Part shown: positions 55,871 to 63,227 of the stretch, one piece after another | How the letters are laid out: each line of letters opens with the position of its first letter | Position numbering within the stretch: position 1 is the stretch's first letter | From: Pseudarthrobacter sp. C4D7 | Lineage (GTDB): Bacteria; Actinomycetota; Actinomycetes; Actinomycetales; Micrococcaceae | Length of the DNA stretch: 64,000 nucleotides | Direction of reading: 5' to 3' | Assembly (NCBI RefSeq): GCF_013359725.1 | Contig: NZ_JABFMW010000001.1 | Coordinates: forward strand, 310,001 to 374,000 | The notes under the pieces: generated by a model | Seen by the model: the letters and a program-made list of their open reading frames with translations, nothing else | Database searches by the model: none | What the model was told of the DNA's origin: nothing | Translations under genes and position numbers: made by a program

Positions 55871-56722
55871 GTGCGAACTTTTGTCTCTGCCATCGCCACC
55901 GTGCTGGCCATCCTCCTCGCCGCCGTTGCGGTACCCGCCATCTGGGTGGACCGGAACATCGTCCAGGAAGACGGATTCGTCCGCTTGGCGGCGCCGCTTG
56001 GCAAAGACCCCGAGTTCCAACGCAAGCTGGCCGCGGCGGCCGTGGGAACCATCGATACCGGTTCGGTTCCCGGGTTCCTGTCAGATTTGGTGGAGCCCAT
56101 GCTTGAGAAGGCGGCGGAATCGCTGACCGGGCTGCCAGGGTATCCGGCAGCCTGGGAGGAAACCCTCCGCAGAAGCCACCGCCTCAGCTTCGCCGATCCT
56201 GCCGCAGCCTCCCAGGGAGGAGCGCCGGCGTCGTCGCTGACCCTCGACGTTGCCCCCTTGGTTGCACTGGGCGCGGAAGAGATCTCCCGCGCCACCCAGC
56301 TTCCCCTCGATCCGCCGGAGCAGACACTGATCAATGTGGGCCAGCCCGCGCAGAGGGAATGGACTGAACGGCTGGCCACGTACGCGCCCATGGGCTACAT
56401 CCTGGCGATCAGTTCCGCCGTCGCACTCCTGCTGGCCCTGGTGGCCGCACGCCGCCGGGGGACTGTGCTGCTGGCCGCCGGCCTGGGCGGCCTGGCCCTT
56501 GCCGGGCTGTGGGCCCTGGGCTTGCAGCTGGGCTCATCCCGCGCCCAGGCCACGGACACCGGCAACGCCGTGGCCAATATGTTCCGTGACCAGTTCCTGG
56601 CCGCCGCGGGCAGCGACTTCCAGGGATGGATCGCGACAGCCGCGGCCACCGGCGGCGTCCTGGTGGCTGCGGGCATTGTGACGTTGTTCGCATCCCGGAA
56701 ACGCGTCGGGGCCAGCCGGTAA
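55871..56722 (+). CDS. Membrane protein of unknown function
   Basis: 283 residues. An N-terminal helix (about 4-24) is followed by an external domain of ~150 residues (GKDPEFQRKLAAAAVGTIDTG, AWEETLRRSHRLSFADP) and three more helices at about 178-194, 200-217 and 256-275. No domain is recognised. GTG 55871 is preferred to ATG 55841 because GAAGGA lies 6 nt upstream and TAGGAT at 55833-55838 could be the promoter -10. It diverges from xseA and precedes ispH. Confidence 0.72.
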   Translation: MRTFVSAIATVLAILLAAVAVPAIWVDRNIVQEDGFVRLAAPLGKDPEFQRKLAAAAVGTIDTGSVPGFLSDLVEPMLEKAAESLTGLPGYPAAWEETLRRSHRLSFADPAAASQGGAPASSLTLDVAPLVALGAEEISRATQLPLDPPEQTLINVGQPAQREWTERLATYAPMGYILAISSAVALLLALVAARRRGTVLLAAGLGGLALAGLWALGLQLGSSRAQATDTGNAVANMFRDQFLAAAGSDFQGWIATAAATGGVLVAAGIVTLFASRKRVGASR

Positions 56723-56725
56723 CAT
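56720..56725 (+). promoter_or_regulatory. -10 box of ispH
   Basis: TAACAT ends 6 nt before ATG 56732. The intervening GGAGGG is too close to serve as a ribosome binding site. Confidence 0.45.
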
Positions 56726-56731
56726 GGAGGG

Positions 56732-57811
56732 ATGACCACCTCGGCTGTATCCCTTTCGATGCCAACCATTCCCCGCAGGCGCCGCTCGCCTGAGGAGGTG
56801 GCAGCTGCAGCCCCCGTGAACGGCGACAAGAAGGTGTTGTTGGCCGCACCGCGTGGTTACTGTGCCGGTGTTGACCGTGCCGTGATCGCCGTCGAAAAGG
56901 CGCTGGAACACTACGGGCCGCCCGTGTACGTCCGCAAGCAGATCGTGCACAACGTCCACGTGGTGAGCTCGCTGGAGGAAAAAGGCGCCATCTTCGTGGA
57001 CGAAACGGATGAAGTGCCCGAAGGCGCCCTGGTGATCTTTTCCGCCCACGGTGTTTCCCCGGCAGTTGTCGAATCCGCTGAGAGCCGGGGCCTGCGCACC
57101 ATCGACGCCACGTGTCCATTGGTCACCAAGGTTCACAAGGAAGCTGTCCGCTTCGCCAAGGATGACTTCGATATCCTCCTGATCGGCCATGACGGCCATG
57201 AGGAAGTGGAAGGTACCTCCGGGGAAGCGCCGGAGCACATCCAGATCATCAACGGCCCGCACGAAGTGGACCAGGTTACCGTCCGCGATCCTGAAAAAGT
57301 CATTTGGCTGTCCCAGACCACCCTGAGCGTTGACGAAACCATGGAGACCGTCCGGCTGCTCAAGGAACGCTTCCCCACCCTGCAGGACCCGCCCAGCGAC
57401 GACATTTGCTACGCCACCACCAACCGCCAGGTGGCCATCAAGAAGATCGCTCCGAAGGCGGACCTGGTGATCGTGGTGGGTTCGGCCAACTCGTCCAACT
57501 CCGTCCGGCTGGTGGAGGTGGCGCTCGAATACGGTGCCAAAGCCTCCTACCGGGTTGACTTCGCCAACGAGGTTGACGAAGCCTGGTTCGAAGGCGTCGC
57601 CACGGTGGGCGTTACGTCCGGGGCCTCCGTTCCGGAGGTATTGGTGCAGGATGTTCTGCGGCTGCTGGCCGATTACGGCTACGGTGCCGTGGAGGAAGTC
57701 GTGACCGCGGAGGAAGACCTCCTTTTCTCGCTTCCCAAGGAGCTTCGGGCCACGCTCAAGGAAGCCGGGGATGTCAGTCGGGCCCTGGGCGGCCGGCGCC
57801 CCCGCGACTAG
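56732..57811 (+). CDS. ispH: 4-hydroxy-3-methylbut-2-enyl diphosphate reductase
   Basis: Last step of the MEP pathway, forming IPP and DMAPP with a [4Fe-4S] cluster. 359 residues with the three cluster cysteines in RGYCAGV (Cys44), DATCPLV and [11 protein letters not shown], the substrate motif SAHGVSP and [10 protein letters not shown]. The N-terminal ~30 residues are an extension. Downstream lies the IS-split terminator, so transcripts may now run into the inserted element. Confidence 0.97.
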   Translation: MTTSAVSLSMPTIPRRRRSPEEVAAAAPVNGDKKVLLAAPRGYCAGVDRAVIAVEKALEHYGPPVYVRKQIVHNVHVVSSLEEKGAIFVDETDEVPEGALVIFSAHGVSPAVVESAESRGLRTIDATCPLVTKVHKEAVRFAKDDFDILLIGHDGHEEVEGTSGEAPEHIQIINGPHEVDQVTVRDPEKVIWLSQTTLSVDETMETVRLLKERFPTLQDPPSDDICYATTNRQVAIKKIAPKADLVIVVGSANSSNSVRLVEVALEYGAKASYRVDFANEVDEAWFEGVATVGVTSGASVPEVLVQDVLRLLADYGYGAVEEVVTAEEDLLFSLPKELRATLKEAGDVSRALGGRRPRD

Positions 57812-57828
57812 GACCGGCACTTCAATCC

Positions 57829-57850
57829 ATACGGAAGGGGCCGGGCAGCC
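57829..57850. terminator. Left arm of the split ispH/rmuC terminator
   Basis: This 22-nt arm is the exact reverse complement of 59998-60019. Joining the flanks (with one GCC copy and the ACT loop) recreates a perfect 22-bp stem with a 3-nt loop between the convergent genes. The arms are now 2.1 kb apart. Confidence 0.93.
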
Positions 57851-57875
57851 TGAACTGGTCCCCTAAAGCTGGACT
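57851..57875 (+). repeat. Left terminal inverted repeat of the IS unit
   Basis: 25 bp starting TGAACTGGTCCCC; it matches the right repeat except at three positions. An inverted partial copy follows at 57891-57907. Confidence 0.9.
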
Positions 57876-58119
57876 CGTTAATGTGCGGGTTCCACTTTAG
57901 CGGCCAGAGATCGGCCCTTCGAAGAAGTCCCCGTCCCATTTGGGACGGGGACTTCTGTCGTTGCTGAAAACGTCCGAACAAGGTTCCCGGATAGGGCTTC
58001 CCCGCTAATAGCCAGGGCCCCGGTGCTAACAAGGTTGAAAACAACTCGGTGTCGTTCTACCAACTTCGATGTACGTTGGGTCTGTGTCTTAGTCTTCATC
58101 CGACCTCAAGGGTGTGCAC
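57876..58119. other. Noncoding left arm of the IS unit with a strong hairpin
   Basis: This stretch, part of the 308-bp gap between ispH and the passenger gene, holds no convincing gene. It has a partial inverted copy of the end repeat (57891-57907), a perfect 15-bp hairpin with ATTT loop (57923-57937 with 57942-57956), which could stop read-through from ispH, and a weak TTGAAA (58035) - 17 nt - TACCAA promoter candidate for the passenger gene. Confidence 0.6.
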
Positions 58120-58548
58120 GTGTGGAATGAGTTTTCAGCCAAGCCCCCGCAAGCCGGCTTCGTATTACTTCCTGAGAATGGGTGGGAAGCGCTCGTACTT
58201 GCCGTCGCTGGCCCTGGCCATGGTGCCCGTAGTTCCAAACACAGCGTTCAGAAGGAGATCCCGGTTGTTACGACAACTGCAGGCTCCACAACGGTCAAGA
58301 ACGTCCCTTTCACGGACCAGGACCAAGAGATAATCGACGATTTCCTGGATGAGTACCTTGTGGCAGCAGGGTTTGAGCCTCGGCCAAGGGGCTATGACTG
58401 GTACTTGCGGTTGCCCAATGGAATCACGTCATTCGACGAACTAAGCGTTCTCCTCAACGCCGCCCTAGCTGAGGAAGATGCTGGCGGGCACCCAGCCAAA
58501 TTACGTCCTGTATTTGAACGAGTAATCGCAAAACTTTATACGGACTGA
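58120..58548 (+). CDS. Passenger gene of unknown function in the IS unit
   Basis: 142 residues, no family recognised. The C-terminal two thirds, from VPFTDQDQEIIDDFLDEYLVAAGFEPRPRGYDWYLRLPNG to VFERVIAKLYTD, looks like a compact acidic alpha/beta domain; the N-terminus has ENGWEALVLAVAGPGHGA. No signal or membrane segment. GTG 58120 is chosen for AAGGG 7 nt upstream; GTG 58114 is an alternative. TTA, CGA and GTA codons and a lower GC than neighbours point to foreign origin. It converges with orfB and lies inside the transposed unit. Confidence 0.6.
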   Translation: MWNEFSAKPPQAGFVLLPENGWEALVLAVAGPGHGARSSKHSVQKEIPVVTTTAGSTTVKNVPFTDQDQEIIDDFLDEYLVAAGFEPRPRGYDWYLRLPNGITSFDELSVLLNAALAEEDAGGHPAKLRPVFERVIAKLYTD

Positions 58549-58592
58549 TCGGGCCTGGGCGAAGCTCTCATTCAGCGTTGGCTGAGAGGGAC

Positions 58593-59405
58593 CTATGCCG
58601 CAAGCATCTGAGCACGATACTGCACCGGGCTCAAACCCTTGAGCTTGGTGGAAATTCTTTCGGTGTTGTACCAGCACATGTACTCATGCAGCGCTGATGC
58701 GAGTGCATCGGTGTTGAGGAACCGGACGCGGTGAAAGAGCTCTTCCTTCAGGTGTCCGAAGAAGTTCTCCATGACGGCGTTGTCGTAGCAGTTGGCTTTG
58801 CGGGACATCGATTGGACCGCGCCGGCGTTCGCCAAGAGTGTGCGCCACGAGTTGTGCTGATATTGGAATCCCTGGTCGGAGTGCACGAGGGGTTTCTGGC
58901 CGTTCTCCAGCGTGGCCAAGGCGCCGCGCAGCGAGGCGTTCGCCAGCTCCAGATTGGGTGAGGTGCCAATTGCATAGGAGATGATCTGCCGGTCAAAAAG
59001 GTCCATGACCGGGGAGAGGTAGAGCTTCCGGTCACCGACGCTGAACTCGGTCACATCGGTGACCCACTTCTGATTTGGCGCATCCGCTTCGAACTGTCGC
59101 TTCAGCAGGTTCGGAGCAACAACTCCCTGCTCGCCCTGGTAGGAGCTGTACCGCTTCCTGCTCCGGACCTTACAGACCAGCTGCAGGGAACGCATCAGCT
59201 TCAGCACGGTCTTCTTGGCGACCGTCCAACCTTGCTTGAGCAGTTCAATATGGATCCGGCGGTGCCCGTACCGGCCGTGGTTCTTCTTGAAAATCTCCGT
59301 GACAGCTGCCTTTAGGGAAGCCCGCGGATCAGGGCCTTTAAGACGGGCCTGGTGGTAGAAGAACGTGGACCGGGGTAGCCCGGCTACGTCCAGGAGAACT
59401 TCCAA
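58593..59405 (-). CDS. IS3-family transposase OrfB (DDE integrase core)
   Basis: 270 residues: an HTH_21-like N-terminus (PRSTFFYHQARL, then HGRYGHRRIHIELLKQGWTV) and an rve catalytic core with Asp117 (WVTDVTEF), Asp177 (LVHSDQGFQYQ) and Glu213 (DNAVMENFFGHLKEE); 35 residues separate the last two, the DD35E spacing. The frame is open back into orfA and lies at -1 to it, so the working enzyme is probably the OrfAB fusion made by slippage at 59477-59483. It appears intact. Confidence 0.95.
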   Translation of the reverse strand: MEVLLDVAGLPRSTFFYHQARLKGPDPRASLKAAVTEIFKKNHGRYGHRRIHIELLKQGWTVAKKTVLKLMRSLQLVCKVRSRKRYSSYQGEQGVVAPNLLKRQFEADAPNQKWVTDVTEFSVGDRKLYLSPVMDLFDRQIISYAIGTSPNLELANASLRGALATLENGQKPLVHSDQGFQYQHNSWRTLLANAGAVQSMSRKANCYDNAVMENFFGHLKEELFHRVRFLNTDALASALHEYMCWYNTERISTKLKGLSPVQYRAQMLAA

Positions 59406-59443
59406 CCTGTGCTCAGCCTTGAGAGCGATGACAGCGCGGACCT

Positions 59444-59932
59444 TTAGCGCTGTTCCTCGTCCCTCAAGGCGTTTACTTTTCCCAGGAAGGCCACCTCTGC
59501 CCGCAGGCGTTCGTTCTCACGGCGCAGCCGCTCCACCTCAGACTCAGGTTTCCTTGCCGTCCCGGGATTCGTCTTAGGACGGCCCTTCGGCTTGGGTCGC
59601 AGCCCGTCCTCGCCCTCAGTCCGGTACTGACGCGCCCACTTCTCGAGCAACAGTGGAGAGGACAACCCAAGCTCTTTCGCCAGGGCGACTTTGGCCTCAC
59701 CCGCGCGGTATCGCTGCACAGCATCAAGTTTAAACTCAAACGAGAACACCGGTCGTATTGGCTTCGCCACCAGCGTCGTACCTCCGCGTGTCCGCCATCG
59801 ACCATACAAACGTTTGATGGCACCTCTACCTACCCCGAGTCGGGTCGCTACCGCCCAGGCACCCCAACCCGTTTCAAACAACGCTACCGCGGCCTCGCGC
59901 TGCTCCTCGGACAACGAACTTCTTCCATGCAT
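59444..59932 (-). CDS. IS3-family transposase OrfA
   Basis: 162 residues. Two helix-turn-helix segments (EEQREAAVALFETGWGAWAVATRLGVGRGAIKRLYGRW and FKLDAVQRYRAGEAKVALAKELGLSSPLLLEKWARQY) bind the terminal repeats, followed by a leucine zipper near the end (VERLRRENERLRAEVAFLGKV) for dimerisation. ATG 59932 has GGGGAG 7 nt upstream; that site lies in one arm of the fold-back. Its minus-strand orientation follows that of rmuC. Confidence 0.93.
   Translation of the reverse strand: MHGRSSLSEEQREAAVALFETGWGAWAVATRLGVGRGAIKRLYGRWRTRGGTTLVAKPIRPVFSFEFKLDAVQRYRAGEAKVALAKELGLSSPLLLEKWARQYRTEGEDGLRPKPKGRPKTNPGTARKPESEVERLRRENERLRAEVAFLGKVNALRDEEQR
59477..59483 (-). other. -1 ribosomal slippage heptamer in orfA
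   Basis: Read on the minus strand, G GGA AAA in the orfA frame fits X XXY YYZ. After a -1 slip the frame is open without a stop into orfB. Confidence 0.7.
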
Positions 59933-59934
59933 AA

Positions 59935-59989
59935 AACTGCTCCCCGAAAGTCAGAACTGATTTCGCAGTCCAACTTTCGGGGAGCAGTT
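59935..59989. repeat. 17-bp fold-back at the transposase end of the IS
   Basis: 59935-59951 is the exact reverse complement of 59973-59989, with a 21-nt loop. The inner arm contains the orfA ribosome binding site (minus-strand GGGGAG, 59940-59945); the outer arm lies in the terminal repeat. Confidence 0.88.
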
Positions 59990-59991
59990 CA
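59967..59991 (-). repeat. Right terminal inverted repeat of the IS unit
   Basis: Read on the minus strand it begins TGAACTGCTCCCC; 22 of 25 bases match the left repeat. Confidence 0.9.
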
Positions 59992-59997
59992 GCCACT

Positions 59998-60019
59998 GGC
60001 TGCCCGGCCCCTTCCGTAT
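59998..60019. terminator. Right arm of the split ispH/rmuC terminator
   Basis: Exact complement of 57829-57850, 12 bp after the rmuC stop codon. With its partner moved 2.1 kb away, termination of rmuC is probably weakened, sending transcripts toward orfA. Confidence 0.9.
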
Positions 60020-60031
60020 CTTCCGCAGGTC

Positions 60032-61258
60032 TCAGGCTGCTTCGTCGTTGCCCTGCAACTCGGGTGCCACCAGCGCCCGCGGGGTCGCCTCCACCATCGG
60101 AGGCGCGGCCAGGCCGGATTCCTCCAGGCTGTTGAGCTTCCGGGCCGTCGGCAGCACCCTTGCTTCCAGGGTGCCCACCATGGCGTTGTAGCGGTCCACG
60201 GAGGTCTTCAAAGAGGATCCCAGTTTGGTGACGTTCTCGCCCAGGGTGCCCATCCGGTCGTACAGCTGCCGTGCAAGTTCAAAGAGCTCGCGTGCGCTGT
60301 CCGTCAGGACGTCCTGGCGCCAGGTGAACGCCACGGATTTCAGCACGGCCAGCAGGGTGCTCGGTGACGCAAGGACAACGTTGCGCGACAACGCGTGGTC
60401 CAGGAGCCCGGCGTCAGCTGTGAGGGCCGCAGCCAGGATGGATTCGGCGGGGATGAAGCAGACCACCAGTTCCGGTGAGTTGCCCGGGATGTCCCAGTAC
60501 TTCTTGGTGCCCAGCGCATCGACGTGTGCCCGCAAGGCCTTGGCGTGTGCCGCCAGGAGGGCCTGCTTGTTGCGCCCGTCATTGACCGACTGCGGTCCAG
60601 CCTGGCCCAGGCGGGGGTCTACCGCGCCCAGTTCCTGCGCCTCAAGGTAGGACGACAGCGGAACCTTGGCGTCCACCACCAGCTGCTTTTCGCCCGGCAG
60701 CTGCACCACCAGGTCCGGCCGCACCGCTGAGTCGTGGCCCGCGCTATGGACCTGCTCCACGAAGTCGACGTGGCGGAGCATGCCGGCGGCCTCCACCACG
60801 CGCCGGAGCTGCACCTCGCCCCACTGGCCCCTGGCGCTGTTGGAACGCAGCGCCGATTCCAGCGCATGCGTGGAGCGGATGAGCTGCTCATCGGAGAGCC
60901 GGGCCTCCTGCAGCTGCTGGGCCAGCTGGCCGTACTGCTCCACCCTGTCCCGCTCCAGCAACGCCACCTGCTGCTGGACGGCGGACAGTTTCTCGGCCAC
61001 GGGCCCCAGGGCTCGCAGCACGCTGCCGTCCTGTGTCCTGGCCTCGCCCAGCTCGCGGTTCTGTGCAGCCAATAGCCGCCGCTCGGCGTCGGCCGCTGCC
61101 AGCTGTGCCGTGACCTCGGAAAGACGTGAGGACACGTGGTCAAAGTCCGTTTCCAGGGCCTGCGCGTTCCGGCGCAGGGAGAAAAAGGTGGCCGCGGCGC
61201 CGGCGAGGGCACCAAGCAGCAGCATGAAGAGGGCCAGAATCAAGGCAAAAGCATCCAT
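60032..61258 (-). CDS. rmuC: DNA recombination protein RmuC
   Basis: 408 residues. An N-terminal membrane anchor (about 4-27) is followed by a long coiled coil (to about 120) and the nuclease-like RmuC domain beginning SARGQWGEVQLRRVVEAAGM, with PDLVVQLPGEKQLVVDAKVPLSSYLEA and the later VVCFIPAESILAAAL. RmuC limits inversions and rearrangements at inverted repeats in E. coli. ATG 61258 starts the anchor. Confidence 0.93.
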   Translation of the reverse strand: MDAFALILALFMLLLGALAGAAATFFSLRRNAQALETDFDHVSSRLSEVTAQLAAADAERRLLAAQNRELGEARTQDGSVLRALGPVAEKLSAVQQQVALLERDRVEQYGQLAQQLQEARLSDEQLIRSTHALESALRSNSARGQWGEVQLRRVVEAAGMLRHVDFVEQVHSAGHDSAVRPDLVVQLPGEKQLVVDAKVPLSSYLEAQELGAVDPRLGQAGPQSVNDGRNKQALLAAHAKALRAHVDALGTKKYWDIPGNSPELVVCFIPAESILAAALTADAGLLDHALSRNVVLASPSTLLAVLKSVAFTWRQDVLTDSARELFELARQLYDRMGTLGENVTKLGSSLKTSVDRYNAMVGTLEARVLPTARKLNSLEESGLAAPPMVEATPRALVAPELQGNDEAA

Positions 61259-61334
61259 GGCTTCACTGTTGCACGGGGCTCTGACAATCACGGGCAGTGA
61301 CATTCCCGGGTACTGGCCGGCGGGGTCCGGCGGG

Positions 61335-61340
61335 TAGAAT
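61335..61340 (+). promoter_or_regulatory. -10 box of ychF
   Basis: TAGAAT ends 8 nt before GTG 61349 and only 2 nt before ATG 61343, so GTG is the likely start. Confidence 0.5.
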
Positions 61341-61348
61341 CAATGCTC

Positions 61349-62434
61349 GTGGCTCTTACTATTGGCATCGTCGGACTGCCCAACGTCGGCAAATCAACCC
61401 TCTTCAACGCGCTCACCCGCAACCAGGTCCTGGCCGCGAACTACCCGTTCGCCACCATCGAACCCAATGTCGGCGTCGTGAACCTCCCGGATCCCAGGCT
61501 CCAGAAGCTCGCCGGGATCTTCGGTTCGCAGCGCGTGCTGCCCGCGGCGGTGTCCTTCGTGGACATTGCGGGCATCGTCAAGGGAGCGTCCGAGGGGGAG
61601 GGGCTGGGAAACCAGTTCCTGGCCAACATCCGCGAGGCTGAGGCCATCGCCCAGGTCGTCCGGGTCTTTGACGACCCCGATGTCATCCACGTTGACGGCA
61701 AGGTGGATCCCCGTTCGGACATGGAGACCATCAACACCGAGCTGATCCTCGCTGACCTGCAGACCATCGAAAAAGCCATCCCGCGAATCGAAAAAGAAGT
61801 TAAGATCAAGAAGCGGGAAGCCGCGGAGCTCGCCGCCATCAAGGCCGCCCAGGCGGTGCTGGAGCGGGGCGACACCATCTACTCCTCCATCAAGAGCGAC
61901 AAACTCGAAATGGGGCACCTGAAGGAGCTGGGCCTGCTCACCGCCAAGCCCTTCATCTATGTGTTCAATGCCGACGAAGGCATCCTGGGCAGTCCGGAAA
62001 AGCAGGAAGAACTGCGCGCCATGGTGGCCCCCGCTGACTGCATCTTCCTTGACGCCAAACTCGAAGCCGACCTCGTGGAGCTGGACGAGGAAGAAGCGCG
62101 CGAAATGCTCGAAATGAACGGCCAGGAGGAATCCGGCCTGGACCAGCTGGCACGCGTGGGCTTCCACACCCTGGGGCTGCAGACCTACCTCACGGCGGGC
62201 CCCAAGGAAGCACGCGCCTGGACCATCCGTCAGGGCGACACGGCACCACAGGCCGCCGGCGTGATCCACTCCGACTTCCAGCGCGGATTCATCAAGGCCG
62301 AGGTAGTGTCCTTCGACGACCTCGTGGATGCCGGTTCCATGGCCGAGGCGAAGTCCCGCGGCAAGGTCCGGATCGAAGGCAAGGAATACGTCATGGCCGA
62401 CGGCGACGTGGTGGAGTTCCGCTTCAACGTCTAG
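61349..62434 (+). CDS. ychF: Redox-regulated ATPase YchF (Obg family)
   Basis: 361-residue TRAFAC P-loop protein that prefers ATP to GTP and binds ribosomes, with a role in stress response. It begins [22 protein letters not shown] (G1), then [29 protein letters not shown] (switch II region) and, instead of NKxD, YVFNADEG (the ATP-specific variant). The C-terminal TGS domain ends [18 protein letters not shown] 61343 would add two residues. Confidence 0.96.
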   Translation: MALTIGIVGLPNVGKSTLFNALTRNQVLAANYPFATIEPNVGVVNLPDPRLQKLAGIFGSQRVLPAAVSFVDIAGIVKGASEGEGLGNQFLANIREAEAIAQVVRVFDDPDVIHVDGKVDPRSDMETINTELILADLQTIEKAIPRIEKEVKIKKREAAELAAIKAAQAVLERGDTIYSSIKSDKLEMGHLKELGLLTAKPFIYVFNADEGILGSPEKQEELRAMVAPADCIFLDAKLEADLVELDEEEAREMLEMNGQEESGLDQLARVGFHTLGLQTYLTAGPKEARAWTIRQGDTAPQAAGVIHSDFQRGFIKAEVVSFDDLVDAGSMAEAKSRGKVRIEGKEYVMADGDVVEFRFNV

Positions 62435-62453
62435 GGACGTCCCCTTCAACGCC

Positions 62454-62500
62454 AGCGATGGCCGCCAGGAGCTCATGCACCTGGCGGCCATCGCTTTTTT
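62454..62500 (+). terminator. ychF terminator
   Basis: A perfect 15-bp stem (62454-62468 with 62481-62495), 12-nt loop and six Ts, 20 bp after ychF. Confidence 0.93.
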
Positions 62501-62529
62501 CGGCCTGGCGGCCGGCGCTGGAGAGGGCC

Positions 62530-63129
62530 CTAACCTTCGCCGGTTCCGGCCGTGTGGCGCTCGGTGACGAACGGACCGAGCAGCGCCTTGAGATGGGCGT
62601 GTACCTGGTCCCGGGTCTGACCTGATTCGAGCATCCGCGTGCCGGCATGGACCATGGCATTGATCATCTCCGCGACCGATCCGGGATCGTCAACCCCCAG
62701 CCCCGCAAGCGTCTCGATCAGCGGCTCCTGAAGCTGGCGGTGCATCCGGGTGGCCTGCTCGTCAAGTTCTGCGCCGGGGGCCAAAGCGGCCAGCGCCGCC
62801 CCCACGGCGTGCGCTCCTTCGGCGACAAGGTCAACGTTGGCCGTGGCATAGGCCAGGACGCGGTCCGCCTGGGTCGGGGCCTCCGCCATCGCTCCGGTAA
62901 CGCGCTCGGTCCAGCGTGGGAAGATGTCGCGGACCAGTGCCTGAAGCAGGTCCTGCCGGGAGTCGAAATACTGGTAGACGCTGGGCCTTGACAGGCCTGC
63001 CCGGACGGCCACCTCGGCCATAGTGGGTGCTTCCGAGGTTTCCTGCAGGAGTTCGTGGGCGGCGTCCAGCAGTGCGCGCTCCTGCGCGGCGCGGTGTTCC
63101 GCGACCGTGGCGGCACTGATTCGGGGCAT
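62530..63129 (-). CDS. TetR-family transcriptional regulator
   Basis: 199 residues: N-terminal helix-turn-helix LLDAAHELLQETSEAPTMAEVAVRAGLSRPSVYQYFDSRQDLLQALVRDIFPRW (about 20-73) and a helical ligand domain. ATG 63129 is favoured over GTG 63147 by AAGGA 6 nt upstream. It lies directly downstream of an ABC exporter in the same orientation, so it probably regulates that exporter. Confidence 0.92.
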   Translation of the reverse strand: MPRISAATVAEHRAAQERALLDAAHELLQETSEAPTMAEVAVRAGLSRPSVYQYFDSRQDLLQALVRDIFPRWTERVTGAMAEAPTQADRVLAYATANVDLVAEGAHAVGAALAALAPGAELDEQATRMHRQLQEPLIETLAGLGVDDPGSVAEMINAMVHAGTRMLESGQTRDQVHAHLKALLGPFVTERHTAGTGEG

Positions 63130-63227
63130 GGCGGGATCCTTTGACACTGACAGGCTTACGCATCAAGGGTACGACGACGGCGGCCCGGTTGAGTGGGCCG
63201 CCGCCGTCATGCCCGGAGCAGCCTTCC

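Larger units (their letters stand above)
57851..59991 (-). mobile_element. IS3-family insertion unit with a passenger gene, 2,141 bp
   Basis: Both ends begin TGAACTG and are inverted repeats over 25 bp with 22 identities. The unit is flanked by GCC at 57848-57850 and 59992-59994, a 3-bp target duplication as expected for IS3. Contents from the right: orfA, orfB (both minus), then a plus-strand passenger gene, then about 270 bp of noncoding DNA with a strong hairpin. Ordinary IS3 elements are 1.2-1.6 kb and end shortly after orfB; this one has about 740 bp more beyond orfB. The exact repair of the terminator on removal fixes the borders. Confidence 0.92.

Noticed and set aside
57878-58099. 73-codon minus-strand frame in the left IS arm
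   Set aside because: It runs straight through the 15-bp hairpin and the inverted end-repeat copy, and shows no ribosome binding site or known domain.
58049-58333. 94-codon plus-strand frame overlapping the passenger gene
   Set aside because: It is basic and low-complexity (Arg/Ser-rich), out of frame with the longer passenger frame that has a placed ribosome binding site.
58549-58592. Possible internal left end of a minimal IS between passenger gene and orfB
   Set aside because: No TGAACTG-like repeat is present; only a weak imperfect hairpin lies here, which suits a terminator between convergent genes.
63130-63227. TTGACA-like sequence and a loose TTGA..TCAA dyad upstream of the TetR gene
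   Set aside because: The dyad arms match at only a few positions and the TTGACA faces away from any gene, so neither a promoter nor an operator is claimed.
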